Below, one piece after another: positions 23,219 through 28,370 of a stretch of DNA of 28,370 nucleotides. The notes under the pieces were generated by a model that worked only from the letters and a program-made list of their open reading frames with translations, had not been told where the DNA came from and ran no database searches. The stretch covers positions 1-28,370 of the IMG/VR virus record IMGVR_UViG_3300031576_001281. The stretch is one strand, 5' to 3'. Source of the DNA: a virus. The translations under genes and the position numbers were made by a program. The stretch's first letter is position 1. The number at the start of each line of letters is the position of its first letter.

Positions 23219-23999
23219 TGCAATCCAGATTTTTAATTTTGAAGCCAATCAAGTTCGTGTAGTTTTTGACGACCATGGAGAACCTTGGTGGGTAGCTGGT
23301 GACGTTTGTAAGGCTTTGGGGCTTGAGAATACAAGTAGGGCCGTAAGTCGTTTGTTATCAAATGAGAGGGGTATCATTTCAATTGACACCTCCTATAAGG
23401 GTATTACTTCAAGTAATACCCCTGGTAACACACAACATGTTATAACCATCAACGAATCTGGCTTATATAAGTTGGTTCTTGGTTGTCGCAAACCAGAAGC
23501 TGAAAGATTCAAAACATGGGTGACAAGCGAGGTTCTACCGCAAATCAGAAAAACTGGCGGCTACAACATCAATAAGCCAGCCCTGTCCATTAATGCCCGC
23601 GACCCATTAACCGTTAATAACTTCTGTTTGGCTCTCGCAGAATACAACAAAGAGCTACAGGCTGAGCTCGAAAAAACAAAACCCAAGGTAGATTTCTATG
23701 ATCAATTTACGGATGCCAATGGTCAGTATGGCTTACAAAATGCTGGCCGCTGTCTTGGTCTGCCGCCACGCAAATTTATCGATAGCCTGCAAGAGTATGG
23801 ATACCTGTTTCGTGAAGGCGGCCAACTTATCCCCAAAAGCCAGTACATCGAGCAGGAATTATTCACTGTAAAAACTACCCTCGTTGATAACAGAGCGTAT
23901 TTGCAAACTTTCGTGACACCAAAAGGCCTGCAGTATCTTGCAAGACAAGTCGACGCTGACCAGCAGATGATGTTGTTTGTGAATAAGGAGATGAACTGA
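23205..23999 (+). CDS. ant: Phage antirepressor (BRO-N + KilAC/ANT domains)
   Basis: The ATG at 23205 (264 residues) follows GGAGG; an upstream start in frame is not needed. Residues 1-115 form a BRO-N domain: FDDHGEPWWVAGDVCKALGL, NESGLYKLVLGCRKPEAERF and SEVLPQIRKTGGY. Residues ~140-260 form a KilAC/ANT-type C-terminal domain (TDANGQYGLQNAGRCLGLPP, then FIDSLQEYGYLFREGGQLIP and FVTPKGLQYLARQ). Antirepressors of this type bind or titrate repressors to start lytic growth. BRO-N carries an 18-residue insert (about 56-73) built from a 24-base imperfect repeat that forms dyads. It ends just before the convergent small HTH gene. Confidence 0.9.
   Translation: MTQNSAIQIFNFEANQVRVVFDDHGEPWWVAGDVCKALGLENTSRAVSRLLSNERGIISIDTSYKGITSSNTPGNTQHVITINESGLYKLVLGCRKPEAERFKTWVTSEVLPQIRKTGGYNINKPALSINARDPLTVNNFCLALAEYNKELQAELEKTKPKVDFYDQFTDANGQYGLQNAGRCLGLPPRKFIDSLQEYGYLFREGGQLIPKSQYIEQELFTVKTTLVDNRAYLQTFVTPKGLQYLARQVDADQQMMLFVNKEMN
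23370..23423 (+). repeat. Two tandem 24-base imperfect repeats forming dyads, in the antirepressor gene
   Basis: Copies start at 23370 and 23400, 30 bases apart, and match at 17 of 24 positions. Each is a dyad about a central C. The second (23399-23421) has perfect 11-base arms, GGGTATTACTT and AAGTAATACCC. The first has eight of ten pairs. Thirty bases is three helical turns, so two bound proteins would lie on the same face. Confidence 0.5.
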
Positions 24000-24012
24000 T
24001 GCACGCAGTGAA

Positions 24013-24276
24013 TTATTCTTTGGTGCGGCGTGGGGGTTCGGTCCATGCATCGATTGAGATGCCCATAGTACGCTTAAAATTTAATAGGCTTTTTATTGTT
24101 GCGTTAGGAGACTTATCACGCAGAAGTTTTTGCAGATTCGGTGGTTCCATAAGAGCTACCTTTCTTGCGACAGCTAAAAGGCTCATGTTTTGTTTGTTAG
24201 CCCATTGTAAGACTAGTTGTGCACCACGCGTGCCAGGTATCAATGTACTGGGTTTTCCCCTTCTGCCTGTAACCAT
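24013..24276 (-). CDS. Small HTH-like regulator of the rightward operon
   Basis: The start is the ATG at 24276 (87 residues); a longer frame would need TTG. The sequence has LVLQWANKQNMSLLAVARKV, then EPPNLQKLLRDKSPNATIKS and a final helix ending in GISIDAWTEP. This pattern (helix, 's...lA..v', a turn with 'n', 'l.~l..g.~~~~t...l.~~~gi....W') is that of small Cro/C1-type proteins, although the recognition helix is weak. It is divergent from the exonuclease-integrase operon and convergent with the antirepressor, so it may repress the recombination/integration operon. Confidence in the fold is moderate. Confidence 0.55.
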   Translation of the reverse strand: MVTGRRGKPSTLIPGTRGAQLVLQWANKQNMSLLAVARKVALMEPPNLQKLLRDKSPNATIKSLLNFKRTMGISIDAWTEPPRRTKE

Positions 24277-24324
24277 AACTGTCAAATATCTTATTTTTAA
24301 AAATACGTCTATTAATGTATTTTA

Positions 24325-24352
24325 TTGTTTGAATATTATGTTTTTATATAAT
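24325..24352 (+). promoter_or_regulatory. Promoter of the recombination-integration operon
   Basis: TTGTTT (24325-24330) and a perfect TATAAT (24347-24352) are 16 bases apart; the -35 is weak. The start codon of the exonuclease lies about 40 bases downstream, with GGAGG seven bases before it. Other -10-like boxes occur in this very AT-rich region (24286-24393), which otherwise holds no gene. Confidence 0.4.
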
Positions 24353-24370
24353 ATATTATTATATAACATA
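24337..24370. promoter_or_regulatory. 34-bp inverted repeat over the operon promoter
   Basis: Left arm TATGTT plus ATATAATA, interrupted by TTT, pairs with the right arm TATTATATAACATA: 14 pairs, a three-base bulge and a three-base centre. It overlaps the -10 box and probable start site of the rightward operon and sits between two divergent genes, as expected for an operator of the HTH protein at 24013. Confidence 0.5.
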
Positions 24371-24393
24371 AATCACTATATTGGAGGCACCTC

Positions 24394-25329
24394 ATGTTAA
24401 CCGAACAAGACCAAGAATTACGCAAAGGCAAAATAACTAGTACTCGTATTGCCATGATTGCAGGGTTATCCAAATATGGTGGTCCAATCGACGCATATCA
24501 GGAAATCCTGGGAATTGGTCCTGAAAAAGAAACCACGGCAGATATGCAACGCGGGCATTACCTCGAAGACGCATGTCTACATTGGTACAGAGATCAATAT
24601 GGCGTGGCCATTACGCCTGGCAAAACATCCATTCACCCACAATTTGAATGCTTTGCAGCAACGCCCGATGGTATTGCAGAGAATGGTAGTAACAAAATAG
24701 TCATCGAAGCCAAATCACCACGCGAAGCATCTCATTGGGGTGAAGCCAATACCGATGACATTCCAGATTACCACGTCTGCCAAGTGGCATGGGAAATGGC
24801 TTGCTTGGATATGTCCAAAGCCCATGTGGTAGCCTATGTAAACCATGAGTTTCGTTGCTACAAGATTGAGCGCGATAAGGATTTAGAAAACCAGCTCATC
24901 GAAATAGCCCATACGTTTTGGCAAAAACATATTCAAAGCAAAACACCTCCTGAAGCTGATGCGTCGAAATCTTATGCCGATTTTTTAGCACGAACATTTG
25001 CCAAGCATAGTGACAATCTGATTGCTGCTGATAACGAAGCAACAGCCTGGGCCATGGAATATTTCAAGAACCGTAAGCAACGAGAAACATTTGAAGAACG
25101 TGAAGAAAAAGCCAAAAACCATCTCAAGAAATTAATCGGTGACAACTATGGCATGCGTGGTGATGGCTTCACTATCGTTTGGCGCGAAGTCAAAGGTCAG
25201 AAGTCCATTGCCTGGCAAGAAATTGCCAACAAACTTGGTGTGACCCAAGACATGATTCATGAGCACACCTGCCTTGGTAAAGCTCATCGCCGATTCAATG
25301 CAACGTTGCTTGCGGAGTTGGTGCCATGA
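24394..25329 (+). CDS. YqaJ-type phage exonuclease (lambda-Exo-like)
   Basis: This 311-residue protein belongs to the YqaJ viral recombinase group of PD-(D/E)XK nucleases, which resect double-strand ends to leave 3' single strands. Residues in order: ITSTRIA (14-20), RGHYLEDA with E58, ATPDGI with D92, IEAKS with E105 and K107, then Q130 in HVCQVAWE, the expected catalytic set. The C-terminal ~110 residues are helical. The ATG has GGAGG seven bases upstream. It overlaps the RecT-like gene by ATGA and so forms an exonuclease-annealing protein pair. Confidence 0.9.
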   Translation: MLTEQDQELRKGKITSTRIAMIAGLSKYGGPIDAYQEILGIGPEKETTADMQRGHYLEDACLHWYRDQYGVAITPGKTSIHPQFECFAATPDGIAENGSNKIVIEAKSPREASHWGEANTDDIPDYHVCQVAWEMACLDMSKAHVVAYVNHEFRCYKIERDKDLENQLIEIAHTFWQKHIQSKTPPEADASKSYADFLARTFAKHSDNLIAADNEATAWAMEYFKNRKQRETFEEREEKAKNHLKKLIGDNYGMRGDGFTIVWREVKGQKSIAWQEIANKLGVTQDMIHEHTCLGKAHRRFNATLLAELVP

Positions 25330-26174
25330 GTACAAGAACACTTGTGCAACGCACAAATATGTACGTTTTGCGACCGACAAACTTCAACGAAGCATTACAA
25401 TTTGCAGAGTTGATTGCCAAAAGTGACTTTGTACCGAGAGACTACAAAGAAAAACCAGGCAATGTACTTGTGGCGATCCAAATGGGTTCTGAACTTGGCC
25501 TTGCTCCCATGCAAGCGCTACAAAATATTGCAGTTATCAATGGCAGACCAACAGTATGGGGTGATGCAATGTTGGCATTGGTTACTGCGCATAAAGATTG
25601 CGTGGATATCCAAGAAAGTATTGATGATGAAAAAGCCACGTGCACGATAAAACGCCGCGGTCGAAGTCCCATTACACGCACCTTTACAATAGCAGAAGCA
25701 AAGCATGCAGGACTCGCTGACAAACAAGGTCCTTGGAAACAGTATCCTAAACGCATGCTACAAATGCGAGCGCGAGCCTTTGCATTACGCGATGCGTTTC
25801 CAGATGCGCTGAAGGGTCTCAACATGACTGAAGAGGTCATGGATTATGATGAATCACCGGCAACGACAACTTTTACTTACGTGAATGGCCATGAACCACA
25901 AGATGAACAGGCATATGAAGTGGCGAATGAATCACAAACAATGGGCAAACCAAATTATCTGGAACTAATACAACAAGCACAAACTTGCGATGAGCTACAA
26001 AAACTTGGAGCTGACATCAAAGCTGCAGAGCTTAAACCTGAGCTTCGTGACGAGTTAAGACAAGCATATACAAAAAGATGGCAAGTATTATCCGTGCCCA
26101 AGACTCAAAAAGTATCAGCCAAACTTAAATCGCGATTACGAGCAGACACTCTCATCTCGGAACCAGTGACATGA
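25326..26174 (+). CDS. RecT-like single-strand annealing protein
   Basis: The protein has 282 residues. The region NVLVAIQMGSELGLAPMQAL with NIAVINGRPTVWGDAMLALV (~45-85), then PWKQYPKRMLQMRARAFALR (~137-157), is characteristic of phage proteins annotated in the RecT family. It anneals single strands that the adjacent YqaJ exonuclease exposes. The C-terminus is polar and includes a LELIQQAQTCDELQKLGADI helical segment. ATGA overlap with the exonuclease and a four-base overlap with the excisionase gene show tight coupling. The exact subfamily is not determined. Confidence 0.8.
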   Translation: MSTRTLVQRTNMYVLRPTNFNEALQFAELIAKSDFVPRDYKEKPGNVLVAIQMGSELGLAPMQALQNIAVINGRPTVWGDAMLALVTAHKDCVDIQESIDDEKATCTIKRRGRSPITRTFTIAEAKHAGLADKQGPWKQYPKRMLQMRARAFALRDAFPDALKGLNMTEEVMDYDESPATTTFTYVNGHEPQDEQAYEVANESQTMGKPNYLELIQQAQTCDELQKLGADIKAAELKPELRDELRQAYTKRWQVLSVPKTQKVSAKLKSRLRADTLISEPVT

Positions 26175-26383
26175 TGCCAAAAGAGGAAATTGTTTCTGAA
26201 GGATTGCTTTCTGTTAAGCAAGCAAAAAAATTTCTTGGCATTGGTCTTTCAACCACCTATCGCCTGATGGATGCTGGGAAATTGCGGTACGTTAAAATTG
26301 GTAGAATTCGCCGCATCCCCAAAAACGAATTGATTCGCATCTCGGCAGAAAATCTCCAGGGCGGTTGGGATAGCAAGGTGTAG
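26171..26383 (+). CDS. xis: Excisionase-like HTH protein
   Basis: This 70-residue protein has a MerR/excisionase-type winged helix: LLSVKQAKKFLGIGLSTTYR (12-31), then LMDAGKLRYVKIGRIRRIPK (32-51). This is the HTH_17-type signature of Xis and related regulators. It ends two bases before the integrase gene. It probably bends attachment-site DNA to favour excision, or regulates int. The name is by family and position. Confidence 0.75.
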   Translation: MMPKEEIVSEGLLSVKQAKKFLGIGLSTTYRLMDAGKLRYVKIGRIRRIPKNELIRISAENLQGGWDSKV

Positions 26384-26385
26384 CC

Positions 26386-27564
26386 ATGCCGCGAACAAGA
26401 CGAGGTAGGGGAGAAGGCTCGATTTATTATCGACCAGATCGAGGTGGCACTTGGGAAGCTCAAGTAAGTCTCGGTTACGATCAAAAGGGTCAGCGCATTC
26501 GTAAAACTATTTTTGGCAGATCGAAAAAAGCAGTACAAGACAAACTCGCGGCACTACAAAATGATGCAACAACAGGTCATGTGACTTCAACCCAAATGAA
26601 TATGGAACAATATCTAAAACATTGGATCGAAGCACGTACAAGTGAACTGCGAGTCACGACGGTTCTTCGCTATCAAGAAATCATACGACTCCATATCAAT
26701 CCGTTTATTGGCCAGTTGAAACTCACAAAAATTGAACCAAGCCACGTGCAACGACTTTACAATACGCTTAAAGAACAAGAACGCAGTAATCGTATTATGC
26801 AACTTGCTCATATTGTTTTGTCTGCTGCACTGAAGCAAGCGTGCCGATGGGGTTACTTGCGTATTAATGCATGTTCCTTGGTACAGAAACCAAAATATCA
26901 ACGCAAAGAAACAGATGTATGGACCGTTGATCAATGCCTCACTTTTTTTGAAGCATCAAAATTAGACCGCTATTATGCACTGTATGTTTTGGCAGCAACG
27001 ACCGGCGCAAGACTTGGAGAATTGTTGGGATTACAGTGGAAAGATATCGATCTTGAAAAAGGTCTGGTACACATTCGTAGAACTTTGATCGAATTGCCTG
27101 ACAAATTTGTACTTGGTGAGCCAAAAACCACTCGCAGTAAACGCCCCATATCACTACCAGAAATTGCCATCACTGCTTTCCGTGAACACCGCAAAAAAAT
27201 GTTTACTGAGGGGCATGCGGGTCCAAAAGTATTTTGTGATACAAAAGGTGGTTATGTCCATCGCGATAATTTACGTAATCGCTCGTTCTACAAAATCATC
27301 AAACAATCAGGTCTTCCTAAAATTCGCATTCACGATTTACGTCACACACTTGCAACATTATTACTCAAAGCTGGAACACATCCTTCTATTGTTGCAGCAC
27401 AACTTGGTCATGCCAGTACAAAAACTACCCTCGATATTTACAGTCATGTGCTGCCTGAAATGACTCGTGATGCGGCACAAAAAATCGATACTACATTTAA
27501 TGAAGCCCTGAGATTGGCAGGCATTAGGCAGGTAACGGATCAAAATGACGCACCTTCCAAATAA
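26386..27564 (+). CDS. int: Tyrosine integrase
   Basis: The protein has 392 residues. The N-terminus (1-60) carries an AP2-like arm-binding domain (EGSIYYRPDRGGTWEAQVSL and onward). Residues ~72-165 form a SAM-like core-binding domain. The catalytic domain shows R209 in TGARLGELLGL, K247 in EPKTTRSK, H316 and R319 in IHDLRHT, H342 in LGHAST and Y352 in IYSH, the full set. AAGGTG precedes the ATG. The gene ends 28 bases from the CCA of the tRNA, which fits integration at the tRNA 3' end. It is the last gene of the exonuclease-RecT-Xis operon. Confidence 0.95.
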   Translation: MPRTRRGRGEGSIYYRPDRGGTWEAQVSLGYDQKGQRIRKTIFGRSKKAVQDKLAALQNDATTGHVTSTQMNMEQYLKHWIEARTSELRVTTVLRYQEIIRLHINPFIGQLKLTKIEPSHVQRLYNTLKEQERSNRIMQLAHIVLSAALKQACRWGYLRINACSLVQKPKYQRKETDVWTVDQCLTFFEASKLDRYYALYVLAATTGARLGELLGLQWKDIDLEKGLVHIRRTLIELPDKFVLGEPKTTRSKRPISLPEIAITAFREHRKKMFTEGHAGPKVFCDTKGGYVHRDNLRNRSFYKIIKQSGLPKIRIHDLRHTLATLLLKAGTHPSIVAAQLGHASTKTTLDIYSHVLPEMTRDAAQKIDTTFNEALRLAGIRQVTDQNDAPSK

Positions 27565-27569
27565 CAATC

Positions 27570-27585
27570 TTCAATACATTCAATA
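27570..27585. repeat. Tandem TTCAATA repeat beside the attachment site
   Basis: TTCAATA occurs at 27570-27576 and 27579-27585 (nine-base period) between the integrase stop and the tRNA 3' end. Short direct repeats here could be arm-type or accessory-protein sites of the attachment region. The gap 27565-27592 holds nothing else I can identify. Confidence 0.3.
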
Positions 27586-27592
27586 GAGTTCA

Positions 27593-27670
27593 TGGCGCGC
27601 CCGGCATGATTCGAACATGCGACCTACGGATTCGTAGTCCGGCGCTCTATCCGGGCTGAGCTACGGGCGC
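27593..27670 (-). tRNA. tRNA-Arg (anticodon ACG)
   Basis: On the minus strand the cloverleaf is complete. It has acceptor GCGCCCG with CGGGCGC, discriminator G and encoded CCA (27595-27593). D stem GCTC/GAGC encloses a loop containing GG. The anticodon loop is CTACGAA (anticodon ACG), and the T stem GCATG/CATGC encloses TTCGAAT. One odd point is that the bottom anticodon-stem pair is C opposite T. It is 78 bases with CCA and reads Arg codon CGU and, with inosine, CGC/CGA. Its 3' end is the prophage boundary, so part of it may have come from the phage. Confidence 0.95.
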
Positions 27671-27679
27671 GTGGGGGTG

Positions 27680-27709
27680 TTTATAAACGAGTGGCCTAAG
27701 AGTTGTCTA
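27680..27709 (-). promoter_or_regulatory. Promoter of the tRNA-Arg gene
   Basis: On the minus strand TAGACA (27709-27704) and TATAAA (27685-27680) are 18 bases apart, each five of six to consensus. A C-rich stretch follows directly before the expected start, as in stringently controlled stable-RNA promoters. The tRNA 5' end is about ten bases after the -10 box. The -35 overlaps the end of the upstream gene. Confidence 0.5.
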
Positions 27710-28370
27710 GTAAAAGTTTGGGTAATGTTGGGTGTTCAAAATTAACATCTAAACCCGACACGATGGCCAAGCGATATAGCGCGAGTCCCTCCAAATGGAT
27801 GACGCTCGCTCCTCTCCCACCGACAGCTTGTGTCCACAGCTCAGATTCATAGCGACCCATTGCCTCTAAACCCGTAAGAAACACACCAAGGTCTTTTCTC
27901 ATCAATCCACTAAAACACATAACGTAACCACCGCGTAATCCTGATGCAAATTGGTGGTGGCGCAATAATTCAAATAATTGGCGACGATCTCCTGTAAGAT
28001 AAAGCCCAAGACTCCACAAACGGAATACGTTAAAAATTTCATGGAAATACAAATTAACATCGGTTGCCACTTGAAAAAGTCTTTTTGCAAGGTTGATGTC
28101 ACCAAGCGCCACGGCGCCGTATGCTGCTTGCACCGTCGCCAAAGCCCTTCCGCCCAATACGTCACTGTTTTTATCAATACGATATTTGCCAACACGCAAT
28201 TCATCGTGAAGGTCAACGATTGATTGAATGGACAAGCGAAGTGTACTTTCCCACAAATTCTTGTCGCGCTCTAAAAAAAATCGGCAATGGGCACGGGCCA
28301 ATGTTTTTTCAAACAGCTCCATCACCCATTGCGGTTTGGGCAATTGATCCTGTAAGCGATCAAGTTGACT
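27696..28370 (-). CDS. Host protein resembling the Imm49 immunity family (5' end outside window)
   Basis: At least 225 residues are visible. The frame continues to the window edge without a start, so the gene begins to the right. It is helical throughout (for example GRALATVQAAYGAVALGDIN, LAKRLFQVATDVNLYFHEIF) and ends HLEGLALYRLAIVSGLDVNF, then a short segment and LPKLLL. The closing 'leglAl.rLA...Gl.v....p.lP..Ll' pattern is that of Imm49-type immunity proteins, which protect against cognate polymorphic toxins. No toxin gene is visible. It ends 26 bases upstream of the tRNA 5' end on the same strand. Family assignment is from memory of the pattern and remains tentative. Confidence 0.45.
   Translation of the reverse strand, partial: SQLDRLQDQLPKPQWVMELFEKTLARAHCRFFLERDKNLWESTLRLSIQSIVDLHDELRVGKYRIDKNSDVLGGRALATVQAAYGAVALGDINLAKRLFQVATDVNLYFHEIFNVFRLWSLGLYLTGDRRQLFELLRHHQFASGLRGGYVMCFSGLMRKDLGVFLTGLEAMGRYESELWTQAVGGRGASVIHLEGLALYRLAIVSGLDVNFEHPTLPKLLLDNS

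Larger units (their letters stand above)
1..27592. mobile_element. Temperate podovirus-like prophage (left end outside window)
   Basis: A continuous set of phage modules runs from the left edge to the 3' end of a tRNA-Arg gene: fibre, internal proteins, tail, head, terminase, replication, switch, recombination and integrase. No tail tube, tape measure or sheath gene is seen. A portal, an adaptor, a ~1000-residue nozzle-like protein and three large internal-type proteins point to a short-tailed virion. The integrase adjoins the tRNA 3' end, the usual geometry for tRNA-directed integration. The left attachment site and any lysis genes must lie outside the window. I looked for a copy of the tRNA 3' end near position 1 and saw none. 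Confidence 0.93.

Noticed and set aside
23999-24400. Plus-strand open frame of 133 codons after the antirepressor, with TGATG overlap
   Set aside because: It is antisense to the small HTH gene, has low-complexity AT-rich C-terminal sequence, has no ribosome site and resembles no protein.

Overview
The window is almost entirely an integrated temperate phage with podovirus-type architecture, sitting against a tRNA-Arg(ACG) gene, plus a short piece of host chromosome at the right end. Host taxonomy is uncertain. Clear Shine-Dalgarno (SD) sequences, a genomically encoded CCA on the tRNA, moderate AT content (judged by eye) and the phage gene families suggest a proteobacterium in the broad sense. 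Nothing here fixes genus or phylum.

Layout. Positions 1-21782 form one long, tightly packed leftward (minus-strand) operon. In transcription order it encodes a small HTH (Cro-like) protein, two tandem related winged-helix-like replication proteins, a probable helicase-loader-type protein, SSB and a RusA resolvase. Next come a DUF5681 protein, a GNAT-like protein, two proteins of unclear role, the large terminase, a tiny protein, portal, scaffold-like protein, major capsid protein, small head/tail proteins, an adaptor, a ~1000-residue tail nozzle/stabilisation-like protein, three probable internal/ejection proteins, two small accessory proteins and a beta-solenoid fibre or spike. The fibre stop codon lies exactly at the left edge. 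No lysis genes and no left attachment site are visible, so the prophage continues to the left.

Positions 21782-24394 are the decision region. It holds the leftward Cro-like gene, a rightward XRE repressor, a small leftward orphan, a rightward pair (unknown 152-residue protein plus BRO-N/KilAC antirepressor) and a leftward small HTH-like protein. Two or three divergent AT-rich control regions separate them. Positions 24394-27564 are a rightward operon of YqaJ-type exonuclease, RecT-like annealing protein, excisionase-like protein and tyrosine integrase. The integrase stops 28 bases from the 3' end of the tRNA. Beyond the tRNA is the 3' part of a host gene resembling the Imm49 immunity family.

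How it probably works. The HTH proteins at 21459 and 21934 act on overlapping divergent promoters, and the antirepressor operon tips the balance. The leftward operon replicates DNA from an origin that appears to lie inside the second replication gene: five AGATAAG heptamers (minus strand) next to several GGGACA/TGTCCC elements. It then packages DNA and builds a short-tailed virion. The rightward operon supplies recombination, excision and integration. The least expected signals are the iteron-like cluster in the replication gene, two 21-bp dyads spaced 30 bp apart inside the antirepressor gene, a nearly leaderless antirepressor operon with a near-consensus promoter, and a hairpin covering the capsid ribosome binding site.
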